Below are positions 10,101-18,713 of a DNA stretch of 32,275 nt, one piece after another. Position numbers and translations under genes: made by a program. Source of the stretch: Myxococcota bacterium (GTDB lineage: Bacteria > Myxococcota_A > Polyangia > JAAYKL01); NCBI GenBank assembly GCA_025453525.1, contig JALOQD010000039.1, forward strand, positions 1 through 32,275, in the 5' to 3' direction. Numbering within the stretch: position 1 is the first letter of the stretch; every line of letters begins with the position of its first letter. The notes beneath the pieces are model-generated. The model saw nothing but the letters and a program-made list of their open reading frames with translations. It did not search any database and was not told the origin of the DNA.

Positions 10101-11487
10101 CGAGACGTTTGACGAGCTCTTGCTCCTCTGCCGTGAGACGAGCGTCTCCGGGCACAGCGGTGTCCACTCCCCGTCGAATGGAATCGAGCGTCGTGAGCAA
10201 AAGATCGATCTTCTCCCCATCGATGAATCCGGTTCCTCGGCGCAACAGTCCCAGGGTGTCTTCCAGGCGATGCGTGACGAGGGCGACGCGCTCGAACCCC
10301 AGCGTGCCAGCAGACCCTTTGAGGCTGTGGGCATGGCGGAACGCCGTGCTGAGTAATTCCTCAGCCTCGGCCGAATGCGGATTGTCCTCGAGCGTCAGTA
10401 ACGCCGCGGCGATGCCCCGGATATGATCGACGGCTTCAATGCGGAACACCCCAGCGAGCTGGGCGACCTGCTCTGCCGGAATATCGGCGAGCGCCCCACC
10501 TCCACCTTCCCCGGTCCAGTGATCGGGTTTGTCGGCCGCGATGGGTTTGAGCGCCTTGTCCGCGATGAGCGCCTCGAGCGCACGGATGACATCATCCTCG
10601 GTCGGAGTGCATTGCCCATCGCCGGGCGAGCTCGAATCCACGGAGATGCGAATGGTGTCGAGAGCTCGCAGCAGCATGTCCGGCGAGCCCTCTTGCATTT
10701 TGATTTTGCCATGCCGGAGCAAGGTCAGGACGTCCTCGAGGCGACGGGACATCGCTGCGACGCGTGCAAACCCCAAAGTGCCGGCCGAGCCCTTGAGACT
10801 ATGAGCGTGGCGGAACGCCTCTCCGAGCAACTCGTCCAAATTCGCGAAGTTGCTTTCCTCGAGGTTCAAGAAAGCTTCGGCGAGACCGCGCAGGTGCTCC
10901 TGCGCTTCGGTGCGGAACACCGCGGACAGGTGAGCCAGCTGCTCGGGCTGAAAATCGCGGTACGCCCCCATGGATGGCGCTTCGTCGCCGTAGTCCCTGG
11001 GGCTCGGCTCTTGCGCTTTTTCCTTGAGAGGGGGCGGGCTCTGCTTGGGCAACGGAAGAGGCGTCGGCGCGACCATGGAGCGCGCCTGATGCGCGAGCGC
11101 CTCGAGTTGCGTCACCCTGTCTTGCTCTTCTGGAGTGAGGCTCCCGTCTCCGGGCTGGGAATTGTCCACCGCGCGACGAATGGCGTCCAGAGTCTCGAGA
11201 AGAAGGTCGACGACATGGGCGTCCATGGGCAGGTCTTTGCGACGCAGCGCCCCGAGCACGTCTTCGAGCCGATGGGTCATGAGCTCGACGCGTTCAAAGC
11301 CCAACGTCGCGGACGAACCCTTGAGACTGTGGGCGAATCGAAACGCGATGGTGAGCAGTTTCTCGTGCTCGGTGGGATTCTCACTCTCCAAGGTCAAGAG
11401 CGCGCCGGCCAGGCCCTTGACGTGCTCGACCGCCTCGGCGCGAAACACGCCAGTGAGCTCGTCGAGTTGTTCCTTGGTCAAATCCAT
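7183..11487 (-). CDS. cheA: Hybrid CheA histidine kinase: five Hpt domains, Pro/Ala-rich linker, dimerisation/HATPase/CheW-like domains and C-terminal REC
   Basis: Five AHSLKGS(S/A)xTLGF motifs; SLRNAIDHGIE (N box), DDGRGID, GRGVGLDVVK; C-terminal TTILVVDDSIATRTLEKTLLESAGF...VLSDVQMP. Confidence 0.95.
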   Translation of the reverse strand: MDLTKEQLDELTGVFRAEAVEHVKGLAGALLTLESENPTEHEKLLTIAFRFAHSLKGSSATLGFERVELMTHRLEDVLGALRRKDLPMDAHVVDLLLETLDAIRRAVDNSQPGDGSLTPEEQDRVTQLEALAHQARSMVAPTPLPLPKQSPPPLKEKAQEPSPRDYGDEAPSMGAYRDFQPEQLAHLSAVFRTEAQEHLRGLAEAFLNLEESNFANLDELLGEAFRHAHSLKGSAGTLGFARVAAMSRRLEDVLTLLRHGKIKMQEGSPDMLLRALDTIRISVDSSSPGDGQCTPTEDDVIRALEALIADKALKPIAADKPDHWTGEGGGGALADIPAEQVAQLAGVFRIEAVDHIRGIAAALLTLEDNPHSAEAEELLSTAFRHAHSLKGSAGTLGFERVALVTHRLEDTLGLLRRGTGFIDGEKIDLLLTTLDSIRRGVDTAVPGDARLTAEEQELVKRLECVVSTVAPSLSPKGPARVEAAAQESNDDRPCEDEAEPQAGGAFGDIPQEQLEQISAVFRAEAQEHLRQLTDSFLAMDEGSASADFEEVLSRAFRNAHSLKGSAATLGFDRVSTVTHRIEDVLGLLRRKERAKSPELVDLLLSTLDVVRRAVETSRAGDAKLTGEERECVRRLKDVVETSSTAESAPRSGPARAQRPVHSVLPQDQLAKLAEIFRMEAIEHIKILAQTFFSMEENPGGNHGEMLTNAFRAAHSLKGSASTLGFDGIATIGHKLEDVLDALRGQRLKVERPVIDALLRALDAIRQTVTTPETLASELSASDEQIAKELEKLASGSPKAAAIAVDTASAPSSPTPASPKPGSAAVAPVRQEPAKPQSPAPASPPPSNGGAGGARGGEVAQQQETFIRIAESKVDSVIALVGELFEANLQIEAVEGDLRLSLQSSMELAEMLGALQWQLQGTGYEEELYPLSERAQSLSIHLRTSAKKFEQDERNLAKLIGSAQEELRKIRLAPVSTIFVTIRRQVREVAKVTGRKVELYLGGGEYAVDRKVLEAIEDPMVHSLRNAIDHGIEPPEERRAAGKPEVGRVSVVARHTGDAVELTIADDGRGIDPEKVREALIDRKRLTTEQAANLTGDQILDYLFESGFSTHKGVTQVSGRGVGLDVVKFTVERLGGEVRLESRLGEGTAITMRLPLAMSTVRCLLVRVAGRMMAVPASNVEKVIVPTREMLKYVGGAEVIEFDGQNVPMGSLAELLELSSGVAEFSQDSRVVIMVRFGERRFAFVIEELVEYTQLILKPLGDLLERVPNISGLSVLGTGELTLVLNPADLVRNAGGVRREAVRPIFTAPEVETADVTTILVVDDSIATRTLEKTLLESAGFNVLTASDGYKALDVLATHRVHLVLSDVQMPNMGGIELTRTIKSRPNMQHLPVVLVTSLGSDEDKSHGMAAGADAYIVKKELTQSELINTINQLL

Positions 11488-11522
11488 GCGTTATCGCACC
11501 GCCATCGGCCTCGATGGCCGCG

Positions 11523-12053
11523 TCAGTGCTTCCTCCCTGCTGAAAAGCCGTCGGCTTCTACCATTGCATCGACATCTATGAGAGCCAACCCTTCCAACGT
11601 GACGCCCGCGATGTAGGGCGCCTGCGCATAGTCGAAGGTCTCTGGCGCGGGCAAGAGCTTGGCCCTCGGGAGATGGATGACACCCTCTATTTCCTCCACC
11701 TGGATAGCGAATTGCTTGCCCTTCGACCTGACGTACACCGCGAAATCCGCGTCCGCGATGCCCTCGGCGTTGGAGTGAAAGAAATGTCGCAGACTGACGA
11801 GAGCAAAAGACTGTCCGCGGCGGCGAATCACCCCTGAGATGTGCCGAGGGGTCAGTGGGACCGAGAAGATCTCGCCGATACGAGTCACAGCCTCCACGCG
11901 GTCGAGGCGAATGGCATATCGCGCTCCCATGAGCAGAAATTCGAGCAGCGCGATTCTGTCTTCGGCGCGCTCGACATTCGTTATCGGTCGAGCCAAATCC
12001 TCGGCTCGCCGAAAGAGAATTTCCGTATCCTGCTCAGACGACTTACCCATCAT
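11523..12053 (-). CDS. cheW: CheW-like coupling protein
   Basis: LLMGARYAIRLDRVEAVTRIGEIFSVPLTPRHISGVIRRRGQSFALVSLRHFF... Confidence 0.87.
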   Translation of the reverse strand: MMGKSSEQDTEILFRRAEDLARPITNVERAEDRIALLEFLLMGARYAIRLDRVEAVTRIGEIFSVPLTPRHISGVIRRRGQSFALVSLRHFFHSNAEGIADADFAVYVRSKGKQFAIQVEEIEGVIHLPRAKLLPAPETFDYAQAPYIAGVTLEGLALIDVDAMVEADGFSAGRKH

Positions 12054-12068
12054 ACGCCTCCGGCGTCG

Positions 12069-13589
12069 CTACTTGAGCGCAACCTCCTTGACGCGAGCCT
12101 CCACGATTTCGAACAACCTGCCCACGGTCAGCCCCTCGGCCTCCTCCAACGGCTGCTCGAGGGGCAACGACTCGAGCAGGTGGAGCACGTTTCGGAAGTA
12201 GCGTCCCGCCGACTTCAGATCGCCCTGGCGCTCATGGACCACTCCCAGATAAAAATGGCCGAGCACGAATTTCTTGTTCAGGAAAACGGCCTGCTTGAGG
12301 CTCCGGACTGCTTCGCCCAGCTTGCCGGCCTGGTCGCCGACAATGGCTCGCAAAAAATGCACTCGGTAGTCGAGCTTACCCGTCGCCATGGTCAGTGCCG
12401 TGAGCCGCTCGAAGGCATCATTGACCTTGCCCGAGTTGGCCAAATCGCGCATGGACCGCAGAATGCCGTCCATGTCCATAGCCGACCGCCGCTGCGTCGT
12501 CGACTGAGATGTCGCGGTAGAAGGCACTCGCCGCTTGCCCTTCACACTTGTAGAAGGCGGACCACTCGAGGAGGCCCGTGACGCTGGCGTGGCCGCCGAA
12601 GGGCTGTCGGCAGGCGGTACCGCATTGCTTGCCGGAGCGCTCGGAATGACAGTCTCCACACCGATCCCGGGGAGTGCCATCACGTTTTCACGAGACGCCG
12701 GCTTGCTCCCGGCCTCACCCGGGATCGAACGGCGGTAATAATACGTGGCGTTCGTGTACACGGTCTCGAGGTGCGCTAGGGCCGGAAAGGCCTCGGAGTG
12801 ACCGACGAGCAAGTAGCCACCTGGCACCATGATCTCGGCAAAACCGTCGACCACCGCATTGGCGAGCTGATACGGAAAATAGATCAGCACGTTGCGGCAC
12901 AGCACCAGATCGAACTGCTCGCTGCCAAAAAACTCTGTAAACGGCAAGGCGGAGAGGTTGAACCAGCGAAACTCCACGGTCCGCACGATGTCTCGCACGA
13001 GCCGGAATTTGCTGGGCTCCTCCTCCACGAAATACCTCTCGATGAGCTCCTCTTCCACCCCGCGGAAGGACCAGCGCGAGTACACTCCCTGTCGTGCCTT
13101 GGCGATGAAATCCGTGTTGATATCGGTAGCCAGGATGTGGATGTTCCAGTGCTCGAGCTTGGGAAAAGCCTCTCGCAGCAAGATAGCGACTGAGTAGGGC
13201 TCCTCCCCGCCGGCGCAGCCCGCACACCAAATGTTCAGGCGCCGCGTGCGAGAGTTCGCTTCGATGATCGCCGGGAGGATCTGCTCCTTGAGCGCGTCGA
13301 AGTGGGGGCGATTGCGAAAGAAGTAGCTCTCGCCAATGGTGAGCCGGTTGATGATTCTCTGCAGAGCCACGTCCGACGACTTGGCAGCGTGAACGAGCTC
13401 GAAACCGCTCGAGGCCTTGCCGCCGACATGCGTCAGGTCCGCGAGCTTCATCGCAACATCGCGGCGCTTTTCCTGCGTAAAGACAATCCCGGTGTGTTTC
13501 TCGATGAGCCGGACGAGCTCCCCGAACTCTCCAGAGGTGAGCCTAAAGCCGCTCTCCGGAGTCAGGGATAGGCGCTTCGGATCGTTCAC
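12069..13589 (-). CDS. cheR: CheR-type methyltransferase with C-terminal TPR region (WspC-like)
   Basis: GESYFFRNRPHFDALKEQILP, LNIWCAGCAGGEEPYSVAILL, ATDINTDFIAKARQGVYS, DLVLCRNVLIYF, followed by TPR-like repeats. GTG start at 13589 overlaps the upstream stop (GTGA). Confidence 0.92.
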   Translation of the reverse strand: MNDPKRLSLTPESGFRLTSGEFGELVRLIEKHTGIVFTQEKRRDVAMKLADLTHVGGKASSGFELVHAAKSSDVALQRIINRLTIGESYFFRNRPHFDALKEQILPAIIEANSRTRRLNIWCAGCAGGEEPYSVAILLREAFPKLEHWNIHILATDINTDFIAKARQGVYSRWSFRGVEEELIERYFVEEEPSKFRLVRDIVRTVEFRWFNLSALPFTEFFGSEQFDLVLCRNVLIYFPYQLANAVVDGFAEIMVPGGYLLVGHSEAFPALAHLETVYTNATYYYRRSIPGEAGSKPASRENVMALPGIGVETVIPSAPASNAVPPADSPSAATPASRASSSGPPSTSVKGKRRVPSTATSQSTTQRRSAMDMDGILRSMRDLANSGKVNDAFERLTALTMATGKLDYRVHFLRAIVGDQAGKLGEAVRSLKQAVFLNKKFVLGHFYLGVVHERQGDLKSAGRYFRNVLHLLESLPLEQPLEEAEGLTVGRLFEIVEARVKEVALK

Positions 13590-14209
13590 TTCGCCCCCCT
13601 GGCCTCTGCGGTGCCGTGGCCTTCTACCTGCGCGGCCATGGAGAGGGACCACAGATCGATGATGATCGCCGTGCGAGACTCGAAACGAAAAACGCCCACG
13701 GCTCTGAAGGCCCCGGGCATCACCTCGTCCGATACACGCACCTCCTCCTTTCTCAAAGTGAAGACATCTGTCGCTTCATCGACGAGCAGGGCGAATTGGT
13801 GTCCTTCGACACGGCACACCACGATCGCTCTGTCGACGTTCTCCTCCGCGGCCACCAGCCCGAGGCTATGGCGCATGTCGACGACCGCGAGCATCGTGCC
13901 GTGATAGTCCAGGAGCCCTCGGATTCCCCGTGTCTGCTCTGGAATCTCGACCAGAGCCACCATCTGCACCACTTCTTCGATTTGGGAGATGGGCGCGGCG
14001 ATCAGGCGATCGACCACGGACAAGAGCAGAAAAGTGACGTTGCCGTCGTCCCGTGCCTCGTCGATCGGCAGAGCCGCTTCCTCCACGAGGGCGTGCTTGA
14101 GCGCAATGAGACGGTCCTCGAGGCTCTTGATCTCACTGAGCCAACCGCGAGGATCCTTGCGAGTCTCGCCCGCGGCGCTCTGCGGTTGATTGAGTGTCTT
14201 TTCCGCCAT
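13586..14209 (-). CDS. Second CheW-like coupling protein
   Basis: MAEKTLNQPQ...FLLLSVVDRLIAAPISQIEEVVQMVALVEIPEQTRGIRGLLDYHGTMLAVVDMRHSLGL...; ATG at 14209 chosen over the upstream in-frame extension. Confidence 0.87.
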   Translation of the reverse strand: MAEKTLNQPQSAAGETRKDPRGWLSEIKSLEDRLIALKHALVEEAALPIDEARDDGNVTFLLLSVVDRLIAAPISQIEEVVQMVALVEIPEQTRGIRGLLDYHGTMLAVVDMRHSLGLVAAEENVDRAIVVCRVEGHQFALLVDEATDVFTLRKEEVRVSDEVMPGAFRAVGVFRFESRTAIIIDLWSLSMAAQVEGHGTAEARGAK

Positions 14210-14237
14210 GTACAATCCAAGCCGCCTGAGCGCCCTA

Positions 14238-14927
14238 TTAGAAGTCGCTCGCCTGAACGCGGCGCGCGTACTCCGAAATCTCCTGCATCGTCGATAGCTC
14301 GTACTTGCGCTTGACCTGGGCAATGGCCCCAACCACCACTGTACCGGCGAAACGCGAGAATAATTTGAATATCTCCGTATCTACTTGGTTGAACCCGCCC
14401 TTCTGCTCGAACAGCTTGAACACCGCGATCGTCCCGACGAGAGTTCCCTCGTGGCGAAGGGGAATCACCGCGATGGGGAACGAACCATCGGCGACGGCGA
14501 TGCGCCCCACGCTCTCGAAAAACGGCTCGGTCTCCGAGAGCACCTTGCCTATCTGACCCATTCCGACTTCAATCGTGTCATCGAAATGATCGACGGGATA
14601 TTGGATGATCGAGTACATGCGTCTGTCCGCGGTGGCGCCCATGTACATCACGAACTTCTCGACACCCACCAGGGTCTCTAGAACCTCGTAGATGCCCGTG
14701 AGCGCTTGGGCCAGATCGTTCGCAGCGTGAAGCCTCTGAATTGAAACGTACTGATTGAGCAAAATCGTCGTCTGGTTTTCCAGGCTCTGGCATCGAGCTT
14801 CGTCGACCGCTCCAGACGAGGAGCGCAACCCCACGAGCTCGGACTGCGTTTGTCGCATCCTGGTTTGGATGTCGTCGAGCTCGGTGGCGAGCACCTGTAC
14901 GATGTGAGATGTTGCGAGCGTCAGCAT
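14238..14927 (-). CDS. GAF-domain protein within the chemosensory operon
   Basis: EVLETLVGVEKFVMYMGATADRRMYSIIQYPVD...GMGQIGKVLSETEPFF...IAVIPLRHEGTLVGTIAVFKLFEQKGGFNQVDTEIFKLFSRFAG. Confidence 0.8.
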   Translation of the reverse strand: MLTLATSHIVQVLATELDDIQTRMRQTQSELVGLRSSSGAVDEARCQSLENQTTILLNQYVSIQRLHAANDLAQALTGIYEVLETLVGVEKFVMYMGATADRRMYSIIQYPVDHFDDTIEVGMGQIGKVLSETEPFFESVGRIAVADGSFPIAVIPLRHEGTLVGTIAVFKLFEQKGGFNQVDTEIFKLFSRFAGTVVVGAIAQVKRKYELSTMQEISEYARRVQASDF

Positions 14928-14959
14928 GGCCGTTTTGCTTCGTTGCGCATGGTTTTCTT

Positions 14960-15355
14960 TTAGGACTTGAGTAACTGCCTCAACTCCGCGAACTTGAGCA
15001 GCTCTTTCATCTTTGCGAGCAGCTCCACTCGATTGATGGGCTTGGTCACGTAGTCATCGCATCCAGCGGCAAAGGCCTCCTTGACTTTTTCGTATTCGCT
15101 TTTGGTCGTCACCATCACCACTTTGATGTCTTTGGTGTCTTCCTTCGCCTTGATCTGCCGACAGCACTCGATGCCGTTCATCCGGGGCATCATGATGTCC
15201 AAGAGCACGAGATCGGGCTTGCGCTGAGCGATCTTCTCTATCGCTTCGACTCCGTCTGAGGCCATGTCCAAATCGTATCCTTGTCCAGACAAGAGCATGT
15301 GCTCATAGAGTCGCATGGTCTCGGTATCGTCGACGATTAAAATTCTGCTGGCCAT
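14960..15355 (-). CDS. Single-domain CheY-like response regulator
   Basis: MASRILIVDDTETMRLYEHMLLSGQGYDLDMASDGVEAIEKIAQRKPDLVLLDIMMPRMNGIE...VTTKSEYEKVKEAFAAGCDDYVTKPINRVELLAKM. Confidence 0.94.
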   Translation of the reverse strand: MASRILIVDDTETMRLYEHMLLSGQGYDLDMASDGVEAIEKIAQRKPDLVLLDIMMPRMNGIECCRQIKAKEDTKDIKVVMVTTKSEYEKVKEAFAAGCDDYVTKPINRVELLAKMKELLKFAELRQLLKS

Positions 15356-15536
15356 CGCAACCTCCAAACGCTCTCCAGGTGCAACCTGTGGCTCAAGACT
15401 TCATTTTTCGACAAACTCGCCGCTGCGCAAGCGGTCTCTAGTTGGAAGTATAGCCGACTCCCCTTCTGGTCACCAAAAACGGGTTCGGGAGGGCGAAAAA
15501 GTGGCCACAGTTCCTCAAGGTGATAAAATTCCGACC

Positions 15537-17150
15537 ATGAAAAGCCAGATGTCACTGAAGTGGAAGCTCACTTTGAGCGTGTTCGTCGCGTTGGTGATCA
15601 TGTGTGTGCTCATCGCCGCGACGTTCAAGGCGTTCTTCGACCGCACGGACGAGCAGTTCTTCGCGGCGGTAAAGAAAGGCGCGTTTGCCAACGCCAAGGC
15701 CGTCGCCGGCGAGATCGCCTTTGAGCTCGCCGCCAAGCTTCCCGAGGATACCGAAACCAAGCTCAGGGGCATCTCAGAACGCACCGGCGGTGTGCATGCC
15801 ATCGTCATCCTCCAGGCCAACGGGGCGATTTTCGCAAGGGTCGGCGAAGATGTAAAAATCGAACCCATCCGCAACGCCATGGGCAATTTTGAAAAAGAAG
15901 GTGTGGACATTGTAGATGACGTCGTTGTCGCGGTTACCCGTATCAAGGCGGACGAAGCATCCGAAGAGCCGAGCGACAGCGCGCGCGCCGAAGGTGGCGG
16001 TCTCATCGTTTACATGGAGTCCTTGAAGAGCTACCGGGATTTCCAACGGAAATGGATTAAGACTGGAATCTTCGGCATGGGCGCCATCCTCTTCTGTCTG
16101 TCATTAATGGCCTTCTTCCTCGGTCACACCACGGCCAAACCGATCAACCGCCTCGTGGCCGCGGCCCAGCGCATCGCCGACGGCGACCTCGAAAACATTT
16201 CGGTGGACATGACCGGCTCGGCCGAGACCAACCGCCTGGCCGTGTCCATCCAGGCCATGGCCAAGGCACTGCAGTCCCAGGTGACCGCCATCAAGGCCAT
16301 CACCAAGGACGTCTCCGCGGTGTCTCGCGAGATCGCCAGCGCCATGACCCACCTCGCGTCCTCTGCCGCTGAGCAGGCCGCAGCCGTGACCGAGACCGCT
16401 TCGACAGTCGAAGAAATGGAAAAGGCCGGAAAGAGCGCCGGAGGCAATGCCGGTCAAATCGTGGAGGCAGCGGAAAAAACCACCGAGGCATCCATCCGGG
16501 GTCGCAACGCGGTGGAGACCACGAGCGAAATCATTCTCATGATTAAGGACGACTCGCAGGACATTTCCGAAAAGAGCAAGAACCTCTTGGCCGCGGTCGA
16601 GGAAGTGGGGAACATCATCTCGTCGGTGAACGGCATCGCCGAGCAGTCCAAGATCCTGGCGGTGAATGCCTCCATCGAGGCGGCCAAGGCCGGCGAGTAC
16701 GGCTCTGGTTTCGCCGTGGTGGCCCAAGAAGTCAAAGACCTCGCTCAGCAGTCCAAGGATGCCACGCTGCAGATCACCGATACCCTCACCGCCATTCGTC
16801 AAGCCATCGAAAAGATGGTGGGCACGGCGCAAACCGGCGAGCAGAGGACAGACGAAGGCGTGCGCATGATCGCCAATGCCGGCGCGATCATGAACGACCT
16901 GGCCGAAGCCATTCGGGAGAACTCGGACTTCGCCAATGTCATCGCCACCAACATCAACCAGCAGACCATCGGTCTGACGCAGATCGCCACGGCCATCGAG
17001 GAAATCAACTCCACGGCCCTCGAAAACCAGGACATCAGCCGCAAGATCGAGCACTCGACACGGTCCATGACCCGTTCGGTCGACAAGCTGTCCGAGCTCG
17101 TCGGCAAGTGGCGCACCCCAGAGGCCCGTAGCGACGAGTTGAACGACTAG
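15537..17150 (+). CDS. Methyl-accepting chemotaxis protein, divergent from the che operon
   Basis: N-terminal TM (LTLSVFVALVIMCVLIAATFKAF), second TM (TGIFGMGAILFCLSLMAFFLG), HAMP, signalling tip NGIAEQSKILAVNASIEAAKAGEYGSGFAVVAQEVKDLAQQSKDAT. ATG at 15537 chosen; the track's 15315 start overlaps the divergent regulator. Confidence 0.94.
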   Translation: MKSQMSLKWKLTLSVFVALVIMCVLIAATFKAFFDRTDEQFFAAVKKGAFANAKAVAGEIAFELAAKLPEDTETKLRGISERTGGVHAIVILQANGAIFARVGEDVKIEPIRNAMGNFEKEGVDIVDDVVVAVTRIKADEASEEPSDSARAEGGGLIVYMESLKSYRDFQRKWIKTGIFGMGAILFCLSLMAFFLGHTTAKPINRLVAAAQRIADGDLENISVDMTGSAETNRLAVSIQAMAKALQSQVTAIKAITKDVSAVSREIASAMTHLASSAAEQAAAVTETASTVEEMEKAGKSAGGNAGQIVEAAEKTTEASIRGRNAVETTSEIILMIKDDSQDISEKSKNLLAAVEEVGNIISSVNGIAEQSKILAVNASIEAAKAGEYGSGFAVVAQEVKDLAQQSKDATLQITDTLTAIRQAIEKMVGTAQTGEQRTDEGVRMIANAGAIMNDLAEAIRENSDFANVIATNINQQTIGLTQIATAIEEINSTALENQDISRKIEHSTRSMTRSVDKLSELVGKWRTPEARSDELND

Positions 17151-17207
17151 CGTTTCGTCCCCCAGCTGGTCGACAAGCCCTCCGCAGCCCCTGTAAGATG
17201 CCGGCCC

Positions 17208-18659
17208 ATGGACCGGCGCTCCACTGCCACGGACGGATACAGGTTGAGGCGATCGACTCGTGTCTGGTACGGCTCGGGCGAGCTGTTCAACTCGACCACC
17301 GCGGTGCTCATCCTCACGCTGTACCTCAAGTTTCTGACCGATGTGGCAGGGCTCACGCCGCTCATCGCCGGCCTGTGCATCGTCGTCGGGCAAATCTGGG
17401 ACGGTGTCTCAGACCCCATTGCCGGGCGCTTGAGCGATCGCGCGTCGAGCCCCTTGGGCCGCCGCCGGGTGTTCTTTCTCTTCTTTGCCGTTCCCGCAGG
17501 GCTTGCCTTCTGCGCCATGTGGGTGCTGCTCGGCGAGGTGAGCGTCTACGCAAAGTTCCTCTATTATTCGCTCGCCTACATCGCGTTTCAGAGCGTCTCT
17601 TCAGCCTTGACGGTCCCCCATCAAGCCCTGGGCGCCGAGCTGACGCCGGACTACAACGAGCGCACCTCCCTTGTTTCGTACCGAATGGCCTTCTCCTTTG
17701 GCGGTTCGATCCTCGCCGGTGTGTTGCCGTTTCCCCTGAAGAACGCTGCCGCAAAATGGCTCGGCGCTGACGTCTCGGACGTCGTGGTGGCGGGCGTGTT
17801 CGGCGCGCTCTACATCACCCTATGGCTCCTGTTGTTTTTCAAAATGCCCGACCCTCCCCTGCAGGAATCCCACGAGGACGAGCCCCTGTGGTCCACACTG
17901 CGCGGGGCGCTGCGGGGGCGGGCCTTTCGCCTGCTGCTCGGCATGTACTTGTGCGCCTTCCTCGCTCTCGATGTGCTGTCCGCGGCAGCCAAGTTCTACG
18001 TCGATGTCTACCTCGGCCGCCCCTCTCTCATGCCTGTCGTCATGGGAACCATGCTCACCACGGCCCTCGTCACCCTGCCCTTCTACGTGCGCTGGTCTTT
18101 CGCGCGCAGCCGAAGGGCCGTGTTCTGCACGGGTTGCGGTTTGTGGCTCATCGGCTGCCTGCTCATCGCGGCCCTGCCGCGCCAGGTGTCGACTCCTTGG
18201 CTCGTGGCGTCACTGCTGCTGGTCGGCGCCGGCATGGCGAGCGCGTTCGTGATCCCATGGGTGGCTCTCGCCGAGGTCGTCGATCTCGATCGCTTTGTCA
18301 GCGGACGCAGACGCGAAGGCACGTTCGCCGGTGTCATGACCTTCCTGCGCAAGCTCTCCACGACGTTTGCGCTCATGCTCATCTCGGCGTCCATGGACCG
18401 CACGGGATATGTGGTGGGCCTCGGCGGCGAGAACGTCCCTCAGCCGCAGAGCGTTGTGCTCGCCACGCGTTTGTGCATCAGCGTAGTGCCCTCCCTGGCC
18501 CTGGCTGGAGCCATCTTCTTTGGGCTGCGGTACCCCATGACCCGCGCCGCTCATGGTCTCCTGCGCCGCGGTCTCTCGTCGGAAGGGACTTTGCCCCTCT
18601 CCCCTTCCGAGCAAGAGGAGCTCTCTCAACTGGTCCACAAGATGTGGAGAAAGCCCTAG
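17208..18659 (+). CDS. MFS transporter, GPH/MelB-like symporter family
   Basis: Many hydrophobic TMs; TDVAGLTPLIAGLCIVVGQIWDGVSDPIAGRLSDRASSPLGRRRVFFL and SSALTVPHQALGAELTPDYNERTSLVSYRM are characteristic of the GPH family. Confidence 0.87.
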   Translation: MDRRSTATDGYRLRRSTRVWYGSGELFNSTTAVLILTLYLKFLTDVAGLTPLIAGLCIVVGQIWDGVSDPIAGRLSDRASSPLGRRRVFFLFFAVPAGLAFCAMWVLLGEVSVYAKFLYYSLAYIAFQSVSSALTVPHQALGAELTPDYNERTSLVSYRMAFSFGGSILAGVLPFPLKNAAAKWLGADVSDVVVAGVFGALYITLWLLLFFKMPDPPLQESHEDEPLWSTLRGALRGRAFRLLLGMYLCAFLALDVLSAAAKFYVDVYLGRPSLMPVVMGTMLTTALVTLPFYVRWSFARSRRAVFCTGCGLWLIGCLLIAALPRQVSTPWLVASLLLVGAGMASAFVIPWVALAEVVDLDRFVSGRRREGTFAGVMTFLRKLSTTFALMLISASMDRTGYVVGLGGENVPQPQSVVLATRLCISVVPSLALAGAIFFGLRYPMTRAAHGLLRRGLSSEGTLPLSPSEQEELSQLVHKMWRKP

Positions 18660-18680
18660 CGGTCGAACCGCGACAGCATT
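18609..18680 (+). repeat. 72-bp imperfect direct repeat, copy 1 (MFS 3' end plus a remnant like the sigma54-gene 3' end)
   Basis: gagcaagaggagctctctcaactggtccacaagatgtggagaaagccctagcggtcgaaccgcgacagcatt; 59/72 ungapped matches to 21346-21417. Confidence 0.85.
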
Positions 18681-18713
18681 GCCTCCTATGGATGAGGCTC
18701 GGCAGGAAGAGGC

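Noticed and set aside
10423-11616. Plus-strand 397-aa ORF (and 8980..9831, 9557..10426, 7177..7674) across cheA
   Set aside because: Opposite strand of a strongly supported five-Hpt CheA; their length and internal repetition are explained by the Hpt repeats.
16104-17393. Minus-strand 429-aa ORF over the MCP gene
   Set aside because: Gly/Asp/His-rich shadow frame of a clear MCP; no recognisable domain.
18609-18680. 72-bp repeats as simple intrinsic terminators
   Set aside because: Both can form imperfect hairpins but lack a downstream T-run, and amino-acid-level similarity of the overlapping C-termini is better explained by duplication of coding sequence.
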